Assembly (NCBI GenBank): GCA_038046465.1
Contig: JBBSWB010000032.1
Coordinates: 1-29,953 of the forward strand
Direction of reading: 5' to 3'
From: JBBSWB01 sp038046465
GTDB taxonomy: Archaea > Nanobdellota > Nanobdellia > Woesearchaeales > GW2011-AR9
Length of the DNA: 29,953 nucleotides
Below, piece after piece: positions 15,216 through 22,409 of this stretch (positions are counted from its first letter, which is position 1; the number at the start of each line of letters is the position of its first letter). The position numbers and the translations under genes were made by a program. The notes under the pieces were generated by a model. That model saw only the letters and a program-made list of their open reading frames with translations. It was not told the DNA's origin and did no database searches.

Positions 15216-15695
15216 TTAATTTCGTAAAATCTTACTACTGTTTTTGAAAAAGAGTGAAGCATTATTTAGTGATTCTTGAGCCGGTTCTTTGTTTGCCTGT
15301 GGGAGTTTCTGATAAGTGAATTCTCCCCGCTTTCGTTTTTCTATCGAGAAAATTCCAAGCAAATCATCTGCTCTAATAATCATTTTCTGGTAAATTCTTA
15401 GCAATTCAAGGTCTAATTTTCCAGTATTTACTAAATATTTTTCAAATGCTTCCAGAGTTTTCTTGTGGACTTCCGGAGCTTCTATTTTAATCCCTTGTTT
15501 GACTAGGAGTGCTTTCGCAGAATAGAAAATTGAATAATAAGAGTGACCGATAACCGTACTGTAAAAAGTAAAGTATTTTTCTAGTTTAAACTGTTCTTTT
15601 TGGAGGGCGGGATTACTAGAAACCTCAAATAGCATTTGTGCTGCTACTAGTTCATTCTCGGCTCTTTGAAGATAAAGTTCTGCTTCACCATTCAT
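15216..15695 (-). CDS. HEPN-domain protein, partner of the wHTH nucleotidyltransferase
   Basis: A 159-residue helical protein. SYYSIFYSAKALLVKQGIKI is the characteristic helix of the HEPN family, and EKRKRGEFTYQ near residue 125 corresponds to the conserved Arg/Tyr segment (R-x-G-x-F-T-Y). HEPN proteins next to nucleotidyltransferases are often RNases kept in check by their partner. This subtype lacks the R-x4-H motif of the RNase class, so catalytic activity is uncertain. It overlaps the upstream gene by 11 bases, implying coupled translation. It lies between that gene and iscS, all on the minus strand. Confidence 0.7.
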   Translation of the reverse strand: MNGEAELYLQRAENELVAAQMLFEVSSNPALQKEQFKLEKYFTFYSTVIGHSYYSIFYSAKALLVKQGIKIEAPEVHKKTLEAFEKYLVNTGKLDLELLRIYQKMIIRADDLLGIFSIEKRKRGEFTYQKLPQANKEPAQESLNNASLFFKNSSKILRN

Positions 15696-16302
15696 TTTTT
15701 CTTTCTCTTATTAAGTTGCAATACTCAATAAAACCGTAATAAATAAGGTTGTTTTTATAAATCTGCTTGCCTACATTTTCATAATCGGCTTTGAGCATTT
15801 CCAGAAACTCATTTCTGGTAAAAATATGGTAATCTATTGGCCTGATTTCTCTTCGTTTCACGGTTTCTAAAAAAGGAGTTATTTCTTTTTTAGTTTGCTC
15901 AGATTCAACCATAACTGCAAGATCTAGATCTGATTTTTCAGTAGCTTTGTTTTTTGCATAACTGCCAAATAGGATTAGAATAAAGAAATCCGTTTGTTTT
16001 GATATTTTCTTTTGGATTTCAGTTAGTATTTCTTTTGGAAACTTTCTTTTTTGAATTTCTAAGTCATTGATCAGATTTAGATAAGATAAAGTTAGGTTAT
16101 TATCTAAATTTAAAGAATAAGACGTTACATCTCCCATTACTTTAGTTTTTATTAAATCCAGCTCTTTGAACTTTTTGAGTGCGATTTGAACAATATTATT
16201 TGACTTCTGTTTGCTTTCTGCTTTAATCTGTTTAAAAGTCAAACTAGCAAAAAAGTCTTTTTTGAATACGCCTAAAAGGTTTAATTGTTGTTTAGTGAGC
16301 AT
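15685..16302 (-). CDS. Winged-helix plus nucleotidyltransferase protein
   Basis: A 205-residue two-domain protein. Residues 1-65 form a winged helix (SLTFKQIKAESKQKSNNIVQ, ALKKFKELDLIKTK). Residues about 95-190 are a nucleotidyltransferase fold with GSYAKNKATEKSDLDLAVM: G113-S114, D125 and D127, plus D157 in PIDYHIF. The enzyme part may modify and neutralise the HEPN partner encoded downstream. The fused DNA-binding domain suggests the pair regulates its own promoter, and two palindromes lie between the TATA box and the ATG. The fusion of regulator and antitoxin-like enzyme in one chain is the notable point. Confidence 0.7.
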   Translation of the reverse strand: MLTKQQLNLLGVFKKDFFASLTFKQIKAESKQKSNNIVQIALKKFKELDLIKTKVMGDVTSYSLNLDNNLTLSYLNLINDLEIQKRKFPKEILTEIQKKISKQTDFFILILFGSYAKNKATEKSDLDLAVMVESEQTKKEITPFLETVKRREIRPIDYHIFTRNEFLEMLKADYENVGKQIYKNNLIYYGFIEYCNLIRERKNEW

Positions 16303-16303
16303 T

Positions 16304-16343
16304 TTACCTATTTTTTGGTATTGTTTTACCTTATTTTAGGTAA
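16304..16343 (-). promoter_or_regulatory. Two operator-like palindromes upstream of the wHTH-NT gene
   Basis: Site 2 (16326-16343) is the perfect TTACCT-N6-AGGTAA. Site 1 (16304-16321) is TTACCT-N6-TGGTAT with the same spacing. The sites start 22 bp apart, about two helical turns, placing them on one DNA face, and site 1 abuts the ATG at 16302. The N-terminal winged helix of that gene is the likely ligand. Confidence 0.65.
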
Positions 16344-16348
16344 TCTAA

Positions 16349-16357
16349 TATATAAAT
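16349..16357 (-). promoter_or_regulatory. TATA box of the wHTH-NT/HEPN operon
   Basis: The minus strand reads TTTATATAT. About 26 bp downstream is site 2 of the palindromes, so a bound repressor would cover the transcription start. Confidence 0.5.
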
Positions 16358-16428
16358 ATTGTGGTTATAATTGTTTTTTTTCAAAAATTCAAATCGCCTA
16401 AATACTTGCCAATCCCGGTTTCTAATTC

Positions 16429-16471
16429 TTTCTATTGCTAATAGAAACTTGTTTCTACTGCCAATAGAAAC
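16429..16471. repeat. Two tandem short palindromes
   Basis: TTTCTATT-GCT-AATAGAAA (16429-16447) is a perfect 8-bp inverted repeat. The next unit, 16451-16471, begins GTTTCTACTGCC and ends AATAGAAAC, nearly the same. They lie in the 510-bp gap between the two divergent operons and may be binding sites for an unknown factor. Confidence 0.45.
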
Positions 16472-16534
16472 ATTTAGTCAAAGGCAGGAAAATAATTGTT
16501 AAGCCAGTTTGGAAATAGGTGCTTGAGTAGGAAA

Positions 16535-16720
16535 TTAGATAAGGCACAATTCGAAAAGTGAGTGATTTTGCTCGTTTTTGTAATTAGCTTTGGCGAGTAG
16601 TTAAGAAATATTCTTGTTTTAAGCTCCTCTCTACTGCATTTCTTGTAAGTCCAAAAATAGAACTAAGAAAAAAGTGAGTGATTTGAGAAATGTATCACTC
16701 ATAAAACGGATAGTGCCTTA
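16535..16720. other. Repeat-rich stretch in the gap before the surface island
   Basis: AAAAGTGAGTGATTT occurs twice (about 16554 and 16671). The second copy forms a hairpin with ATCACTC. TAAGGCAC near 16540 and GTGCCTTA near 16713 form outer inverted ends. No gene is seen. It could be a degenerate element or a structured RNA. Confidence 0.35.
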
Positions 16721-16730
16721 GATAAGAAAG

Positions 16731-16738
16731 ATATATAA
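16731..16738 (+). promoter_or_regulatory. TATA box of the surface-protein island
   Basis: ATATATAA precedes the ATG at 16815 by about 80 bp, giving a predicted leader of about 55 bases that ends in AAGGTGAT, a ribosome site about 6 bases from the start. It could serve the genes up to 24928, which are tightly packed. Confidence 0.5.
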
Positions 16739-16814
16739 AGGAAAAAATATTCTTAGAATAAAAAGAGATATATTATTGAAATCAATAGATTTTAATAAAA
16801 AAAGGTGATTTAAG

Positions 16815-17726
16815 ATGAAACGAATATTTTTAATAAGTTTACTTTTGATATTGGTGTTAGGGTTTAGTGCGAATGCTTTTGATTTGCCAAAAATCCCTTC
16901 TTTAAAAGTAGAGTTAGTTGCTCCGGAAAACATTAAAGTTGGTGAACCTTTTTGGGTTGATGTTTATCTTACACCCGCTTTTAAAGAAACAATTGGAAAT
17001 ACTAAGATAGATTTAAAGACCTCATCCAGCGATCTTTATTTTGTTGGAGGTGTGGTGCAAATGGTCAAGGATACTCCAACGATCATTCCGGGAGTACAGC
17101 AAGGAGCTATTTTTGGAACTAATGTTAAGTTAGAGATGAATAATCAAGATGGGTCTTGGATTATACTCGGTTCTGTAGGAAAATGGATGGCTCTTCAAGG
17201 AAAAAAGAAGATGGCAAGTGTAAAAATGATGGTAAAAACATCGGGTGTGCACTCAATAAATCTAGTTAAAGAAAAGTCTTATTCTTATTTCGATGAACAA
17301 AATTCTCAACTTTATTCTTTGCTAAGTACTCCTGCTGTAACCATTTCTGCTGGTTGTGTTCCCAAACTAAAAATTTGTTCTGATCTTGGAACAGTGAAAA
17401 TGGGAGATGGACCGGCATTAGTTTTTCCCAATTGTGGGTATTTAGATGACGATTGTGGAACTGCTATTAAGTGCGGCGAATGTAATACTTATTGCGTAAA
17501 TAATGTTTGTATGGCTTCAGAAATCGTGCTCTTCCCTCCGACCGCAGCAGAAAAAGAGTTATGCAAAACCATTTTAACAGTAACTTCTGGAAGTCCTGAG
17601 ACTACTAAAAATGAAATCGATTTGATTACGGGCATTGCTTCCGCTCTAAAAGAACAGACTTTCAACGCAAAATTCAGCGGCATTGTTACCGCTTTAACAA
17701 CTTGGTTTAAAGCAGCTAAACAATAA
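16815..17726 (+). CDS. Secreted cohesin-like protein, gene A of cassette 1
   Basis: A 303-residue protein with signal peptide 1-21 (ending GFSANAF). Residues about 30-178 (KVELVAPENIKVGEPFWVDV to STPAVTIS) form a beta domain resembling cohesin-type or related folds. A cysteine-rich segment follows (180-232, CGECNTYCVNNVC), then a helical C-terminal domain that ends GIVTALTTWFKAAKQ. That end matches the end of gene A' at 21266 (AIVMALKAWLKYMN), although the N-terminal domains differ. The stop is 13 bases before gene B. The shared tail may be the part that binds gene B or C products; this is inference. Confidence 0.6.
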   Translation: MKRIFLISLLLILVLGFSANAFDLPKIPSLKVELVAPENIKVGEPFWVDVYLTPAFKETIGNTKIDLKTSSSDLYFVGGVVQMVKDTPTIIPGVQQGAIFGTNVKLEMNNQDGSWIILGSVGKWMALQGKKKMASVKMMVKTSGVHSINLVKEKSYSYFDEQNSQLYSLLSTPAVTISAGCVPKLKICSDLGTVKMGDGPALVFPNCGYLDDDCGTAIKCGECNTYCVNNVCMASEIVLFPPTAAEKELCKTILTVTSGSPETTKNEIDLITGIASALKEQTFNAKFSGIVTALTTWFKAAKQ

Positions 17727-17739
17727 TAAGTGATCCAAA

Positions 17740-19428
17740 ATGAGCAACAAAAATAAAGGATTTAAACGATTGTCAGTACATTCTAATGAAGCACACCCTT
17801 TAACTTGCGCTGGCGAAGTCAATAAACAATTTGTGATTGCCATAATTGCTGTTGCAGCTATTGTGGCGTTAGCTTTATTGTTGCTCTTTACCGATCAGTT
17901 TGCAGGAAAAGCAATTTATACAGGTAATATTGATACTGGCGGAATAAGTTTAGTTTCTCCTAAAAAACAACCGGTATTAAAAGACCAACCCGTTACTTTA
18001 TATGTCGGAGCAAATATTGCAGGAAAAACCAACATTATTAGTTTTGCTTTACCGCTTCCGCAAGGATTAACCTGTTCCAATGTTACGGTTAATAATTTAT
18101 TGCCTACTTCTTTGCCTAATGGTTTATCTACTGTTATTCAAAGCACAGCTAAATGTGAAAAACAAGAAATAATCTACGAATATTATACGCTGGGCGTAGG
18201 AGATAATTTAGATGCTTTAACTGGAGTTCAAGACCTGGCGGAAATTAACTTTTCTGGAATTGCCGTTGGAGATTATGAATTCAAATTTGGAAATATGGCT
18301 TATTTTGATATAGGTTCAAAGAAAGAGAAAATTTTAACACGAGGCGTATTTTTATTAAAAGTTGCTGAATGTAAACCCGGAGAAACCTTATGTAATGGAA
18401 ACTGTGTTGATGTGCAAAAGGATAACTCTAATTGTGGTGATTGTGGAAAAATATGTAATTTAGAAAAATGTGAAAATGGCCAATGCATTCAAATTGAAAA
18501 ATGCGGGAATAATCAACTGGACGCAGATGAAGAATGCGACAGCCCCTCAGATAATTCTGGTTTCTTTAGTAAAAATTGTAATCTCCTAGGTTTTGATGGC
18601 GGAAAAATTGCCTGTACTGCTGATTGTAAATTAGACACGAGCAAGTGTAATGCTCCGGCCACCCCTGTTGAAAAAGTTGTTCAAAAGGCGGGTTGTGGTA
18701 ACAGCATGTTTGATCCAGGTGAAGAATGCGACAGTCCCTCAGATAATTCTGGTTTCTTTACTAAAGTTTGTAACGATTTAGGTTTTGATGGCGGATTAAT
18801 CCAATGTACAAACGAATGTAAATTAAATACCAGTAACTGTAATCCTAAACCGGTTGCAGTTGAACAAGGTGGTGGTGGCGAAGAAGCTGCTGTAGTCGAT
18901 CAACAACCTGCCGCAGGTATAGAAGCAGATAATGTTGCAGTCGATCAACAACCCGCTGCAGGAGGAGCTGCCGCAGGTGGTGCCGGAACCGTTGCCCCTG
19001 GTGCTGATGCAAGTGCAACTGCTGTTGCTGGAACTACTGCTGGCGGAGCGGAAACTACTGCAACTACAACCCCATCCACAACTGCTGCTGATGGTGGAGC
19101 TAGTGCAACTGCTGCTGGCGCAACTCAGCAGACAAAAGTGTCCTTACTAGACATCACTCCAGTCAATAATGTTTATTCAACTTTGATTACGGCTACTGAA
19201 GATTTCACAACCGAAGTTACTGTTTACACAGTTTTATACGGAGAAAATAACAAAGTACTATCTATTAAGCTGGAAAAAATTGAAGGCGGCTTAAAGAAAG
19301 GCACTTCTTACACAGCAATAGTTAATTATCCTTTAAGCGGCGTAAAGAAAAAATCAGTAATCATTTATGACGTAGAATTAAAGCCAACGGTTTATGGTAA
19401 GATAGAAAAAGAATACTCGGTTGGATAA
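17740..19428 (+). CDS. TM-anchored cysteine-rich surface protein, gene B of cassette 1
   Basis: A 562-residue protein. A basic tail (1-30) is followed by TM 31-50 and QFAGKAIYTG. Residues about 65-205 are a cohesin-like beta domain. One repeat of CNGNCVDVQKDNSNCGDCGK type (STIG1-like) and two nearly identical units CGNxxxDxxEECDSPSDNSG follow. A low-complexity Ala/Gly/Thr/Gln linker of about 85 residues leads to a C-terminal beta domain (STLITATEDFTTEVTVYTVL), which is about 70% identical to that of B' at 22410. The two CGN units differ at few positions, indicating recent duplication. It probably spans the envelope with a long stalk. Ligand unknown. Confidence 0.65.
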   Translation: MSNKNKGFKRLSVHSNEAHPLTCAGEVNKQFVIAIIAVAAIVALALLLLFTDQFAGKAIYTGNIDTGGISLVSPKKQPVLKDQPVTLYVGANIAGKTNIISFALPLPQGLTCSNVTVNNLLPTSLPNGLSTVIQSTAKCEKQEIIYEYYTLGVGDNLDALTGVQDLAEINFSGIAVGDYEFKFGNMAYFDIGSKKEKILTRGVFLLKVAECKPGETLCNGNCVDVQKDNSNCGDCGKICNLEKCENGQCIQIEKCGNNQLDADEECDSPSDNSGFFSKNCNLLGFDGGKIACTADCKLDTSKCNAPATPVEKVVQKAGCGNSMFDPGEECDSPSDNSGFFTKVCNDLGFDGGLIQCTNECKLNTSNCNPKPVAVEQGGGGEEAAVVDQQPAAGIEADNVAVDQQPAAGGAAAGGAGTVAPGADASATAVAGTTAGGAETTATTTPSTTAADGGASATAAGATQQTKVSLLDITPVNNVYSTLITATEDFTTEVTVYTVLYGENNKVLSIKLEKIEGGLKKGTSYTAIVNYPLSGVKKKSVIIYDVELKPTVYGKIEKEYSVG

Positions 19429-19463
19429 ATATGAAAAAAGAACTTGGAAGATGAAACAAGAAA

Positions 19464-19844
19464 ATGAATGAAAAAATTATGCGCCTGGTACAAGACATCT
19501 CTAAACATAAAAAAGTAATTGCAGTTTACTTATTTGGCTCATTAACAAAAGGAAAGGCTACTCCTCTTTCGGATGTAGATATTTGTGTTATCGCTTTAAA
19601 TGCCAATGATATGGAAAAAGGAGAAATAGGCAGTTTTGCATCAAAAAATATAGATGTTGTTTTATTTGACGAATTGCCGGTTACCATTCAGTGGCGTGTG
19701 CTAGGTGAAGGAAAACTGCTGTATGTAAACAATAAAGGATTCATTCAAGAGTTACGTTCACGGGCATTTAAGAATTATATTGATTTTAAGCCGATAATTA
19801 AAAGACAGATGGAAGAATTCCTGCCGGGTGTGGAATATGCTTGA
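19464..19844 (+). CDS. mntA: MntA-like minimal nucleotidyltransferase (antitoxin)
   Basis: A 126-residue minimal nucleotidyltransferase. LFGSLTKGKATPLSDVDICV gives G25-S26 and the DxD pair D37/D39, with the third Asp D65 in NIDVVLFDE. It is followed, with an 8-base overlap, by a HEPN protein that carries the RNase motif. In MntA/HepT systems the nucleotidyltransferase adds AMP units to a Tyr of the HEPN toxin and so inactivates it. The gene sits inside the surface-protein cassette, between genes B and C, and is flanked by small gaps, so it may have been inserted there. Confidence 0.8.
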   Translation: MNEKIMRLVQDISKHKKVIAVYLFGSLTKGKATPLSDVDICVIALNANDMEKGEIGSFASKNIDVVLFDELPVTIQWRVLGEGKLLYVNNKGFIQELRSRAFKNYIDFKPIIKRQMEEFLPGVEYA

Positions 19845-20256
19845 TCAAGAAAGGCTTCTTAAAATTATAGGGGATACAGAAAAATACTTTAAAGATTTGG
19901 AAGAGCTAAAAATTAAAAGTGCAGAATCATTAAGTAAAGAAAGGTTTTATTCTGTATCCATGCTTTTATTTGCTATTCTTAACCGGGCTATTAGCTTGGG
20001 GGAAGAAATAGTAAGAGCAAACAGGATGGGCACTCCCTCTTCCTATAAAGAAATCTTTGGGTTGTTGAAAAGAAATAAAGTTATAAGCAACGATCTTGAA
20101 AAAAAGTTAGAATTTTTAGTTTCTAAGAGAAATGTCTTGGCGCATGAATATCAAGATATAACTGAAGAAAGCATTTACCAATTATATGTTAAAATTGGTG
20201 CAGTGAAAGAATTCATGGAATCAGTTAAGAAGCATATCCGGAGCAAAATAAAATGA
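19837..20256 (+). CDS. hepT: HepT-like HEPN RNase toxin
   Basis: A 139-residue helical protein starting at the ATG at 19837; an upstream GTG at 19828 is in frame but less likely. The C-terminal helix has RNVLAHEY, giving R98-x4-H103-x-Y105. This is the catalytic RX4HXY motif, including the Tyr that is AMPylated in studied MntA/HepT pairs. It would cleave RNA unless modified by the upstream MntA-like protein. Its stop overlaps the next gene's ATG (ATGA at 20253), so the toxin is translationally coupled to a surface-protein gene, which is unusual. Confidence 0.8.
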   Translation: MLDQERLLKIIGDTEKYFKDLEELKIKSAESLSKERFYSVSMLLFAILNRAISLGEEIVRANRMGTPSSYKEIFGLLKRNKVISNDLEKKLEFLVSKRNVLAHEYQDITEESIYQLYVKIGAVKEFMESVKKHIRSKIK

Positions 20257-21266
20257 ATAAACTCTTTATCTATACAATCGTATTTTTGTGTTCAGTTTCA
20301 TTAGCTTTAGCGGTTAGCGTAGTAACTGATAAAACTGCGTACAGTGGAACTGAAACAGTAGTTATTACTCCTAATCAATGCGTAGGCATTTCTATCGTTA
20401 AAATAATCAACCCCAATAACCTTATGGTAGATATTAAAGGGGGCACGGATAATGGCGTTTTTAGTTACAATGCTTTATCCGATTCTGCCGATGGAAAATA
20501 TAAAGTAACTTTAGCTTGTACTAATGGCGTTGCCGAAACTTTCTTTTGCGTTGATGCGCCTGGTTGTACAGCACCACCAGTTCAGCAGCAGCCGAGCGAA
20601 CCTGCTCCCAGCCAACAACCTTCTTCTGGAGTTAGCGGCGGTGGCGGCGGTGCTGGTTGTGTTGCTAAATGGGACTGTTATAGCTGGTCCTACTGCGATG
20701 TCAATTTAAAACAAACCCGAACCTGTGTAGATATTAACAAATGTCAAACTGCTAAATTAGAAACGCAGAGCTGTGCACAATGTGAAGAGTCTTGGGTCTG
20801 TTCGGCTTGGAGTGAATGTTCTGATGATCAAAACTACCGAACCTGTGAAGATGAACATGCCTGTAAAACCACTGGTTCAAAACCAAAATTACAAAAATTA
20901 TGTACAAAAGAAGATGCTCTTGGTCCGGCACCAGTGCAAATTTCTTACTCTATTCCTCCCCCTTATTATGCTCCCCCAGTTGAGAAAGAAAGTTTCTGGA
21001 AGGAGAACCTGTTTTATCTGATCACTATTCCTTTGGTTTTAATCGCAATCATAATTGTAATAATCTTAACTTTCCATTTCTTAAAACCAAAACGATTAGC
21101 TTACAATCTAAACGAATTAAAACAATGGGTGCGCAAGGAACGAGCCATGGGCACTTCTGATGTTGATATAAGAACAATCCTAAAAGAACATACTGGTTGG
21201 CGGGACGAAGAGATCAATCAAGCTTTAGAAAGCCCGCAGCAGCCGGCAACAAAAGGTGAATTCTAA
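20253..21266 (+). CDS. TSP1-like surface protein with TM and cytosolic helical tail, gene C of cassette 1
   Basis: A 337-residue protein. Signal peptide 1-20; beta domain to about 105 (VVTDKTAYSGTETVVITPNQ); Pro/Gln/Gly linker; two thrombospondin-1-like repeats (WDCYSWSYCDVNLKQTRTC; WVCSAWSECSDDQNYRTC). Then YYAPPVEKESFWKENLFYLI leads into a TM helix near 248-272. The C-terminal tail of about 60 residues (LKQWVRKERAMGTSDVDIRT onward) is cytosolic and resembles the N-terminal module of the coiled-coil protein at 6761. This gives a possible link between envelope and cytosol. The paralogue C' at 24152 lacks this tail. Overlaps: ATGA with hepT and TAATG with A'. Confidence 0.65.
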   Translation: MNKLFIYTIVFLCSVSLALAVSVVTDKTAYSGTETVVITPNQCVGISIVKIINPNNLMVDIKGGTDNGVFSYNALSDSADGKYKVTLACTNGVAETFFCVDAPGCTAPPVQQQPSEPAPSQQPSSGVSGGGGGAGCVAKWDCYSWSYCDVNLKQTRTCVDINKCQTAKLETQSCAQCEESWVCSAWSECSDDQNYRTCEDEHACKTTGSKPKLQKLCTKEDALGPAPVQISYSIPPPYYAPPVEKESFWKENLFYLITIPLVLIAIIIVIILTFHFLKPKRLAYNLNELKQWVRKERAMGTSDVDIRTILKEHTGWRDEEINQALESPQQPATKGEF

Positions 21267-22408
21267 TGAAAAAAATAATACTTATTGGATTAATGTGGAT
21301 GATTATTCTAGGCGTATTTGCTGCTGCTGGATGTGCGCCAAAGCCAGATGGGATTATTGCCTGGTGGCAGGGTGAAAATAATGCAAATGATATTATTAAT
21401 CAGAATAATGGGGCTTTACAAGGCGATGCTACATTTGCAGAAGGAAAAGTAGGCAAGGCATTCAATTTTGATGGTAATGGAGATTATGTCCAAATTCCCC
21501 ATAACGCCAATTTAGATTTGAGTAATAGTTACACTATTGAAGCTTGGGTTAAACCAAGTAAGGTAACAACTTACCAGGCAATTGTAGGAAAAGGCACTAA
21601 TCCCACGCCCCCAACTTTATATTTTGCGAGTAATGCATTTAGGCAGTATTATAGTGTAGATAATGTGCCAGCTTGGCAGGGACAAGTTGGCAGTGTTCTT
21701 CCAGGATCACCACAAGACTGGTATCATATTGCCGTAACTTATGATGGAAGTACGGGAGTAATTTATATTAACGGCGTATTAAAGAATACTAAACCCCTTT
21801 TAAAACCAGATACTAATACTCACGATTTATACCTTGGTTATGACGATACTCTTTTTAACAATCTTCCAGGATATTTTAACGGTTTAATTGATGAAGTTTC
21901 TATTTATAATAAAGCACTGACCCAACAAAAAATACAAGCAATCATCGATGCAGGAGAAAAAGGTAAATGTGTTTGTTCTCCTAACGCCTGTGTTTGCGAA
22001 GACGAAAATGCTAATAAATGTTGTAAAGGGGACGGAACGGGATATACCCTTTCCAATCCTTGTCCACTAAATACACAATGTATTAATGGTGACTGTGTTG
22101 GGCAACCAGCAGTGTGCGGTGATGGTAAAATAGAAGGAAATGAAGTGTGTGATGATAAAAATGAGGTAGTTAATGATGGATGTGTTGATTGTCAACTTGA
22201 AAGCAACAAATGGTCCTGTAGTGGCGCGCCAAGTGTTTGTGCTAAGCAAGAAGACCAAATATGTACAGATATTAAAGCACTTCAACCAACCGATAAAACT
22301 TTAGCTACCACCATTATTAATGCTTTAAAGAATAATGAATATGACCCAATACAAAAATTAAATGCAATCGTGATGGCTTTAAAAGCTTGGTTAAAGTATA
22401 TGAATTAA
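21266..22408 (+). CDS. LamG-domain secreted protein, gene A' of cassette 2
   Basis: A 380-residue protein. A signal peptide or lipobox-like end (GVFAAAGC) covers 1-23. Residues about 27-230 are a LamG/concanavalin-like lectin domain (IIAWWQGENNANDIINQNNG, YTIEAWVKPS, DWYHIAVTYDGSTG, YFNGLIDEVSIYNKAL), likely binding glycans. A cysteine-rich region with CGDGKIEGNEVCDDKN (DUF4215-like) follows. The C-terminal helical domain ending AIVMALKAWLKYMN matches gene A. So the N-terminal binding domain has been swapped between A and A' while the tail is kept. Its start overlaps the stop of C by one base. Confidence 0.7.
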   Translation: MKKIILIGLMWMIILGVFAAAGCAPKPDGIIAWWQGENNANDIINQNNGALQGDATFAEGKVGKAFNFDGNGDYVQIPHNANLDLSNSYTIEAWVKPSKVTTYQAIVGKGTNPTPPTLYFASNAFRQYYSVDNVPAWQGQVGSVLPGSPQDWYHIAVTYDGSTGVIYINGVLKNTKPLLKPDTNTHDLYLGYDDTLFNNLPGYFNGLIDEVSIYNKALTQQKIQAIIDAGEKGKCVCSPNACVCEDENANKCCKGDGTGYTLSNPCPLNTQCINGDCVGQPAVCGDGKIEGNEVCDDKNEVVNDGCVDCQLESNKWSCSGAPSVCAKQEDQICTDIKALQPTDKTLATTIINALKNNEYDPIQKLNAIVMALKAWLKYMN

Positions 22409-22409
22409 A

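Noticed and set aside
15216..15695. Catalytic HEPN RNase
   Set aside because: The RX4HXY motif is absent, so RNase activity was not claimed for this protein, unlike the HepT-like protein at 19837.
18540..18840. Repeated segments suggestive of a repeat array
   Set aside because: The two near-identical units are in frame inside gene B and encode the CGN/EECDSPSDNSG protein repeats, so they are not a CRISPR array.
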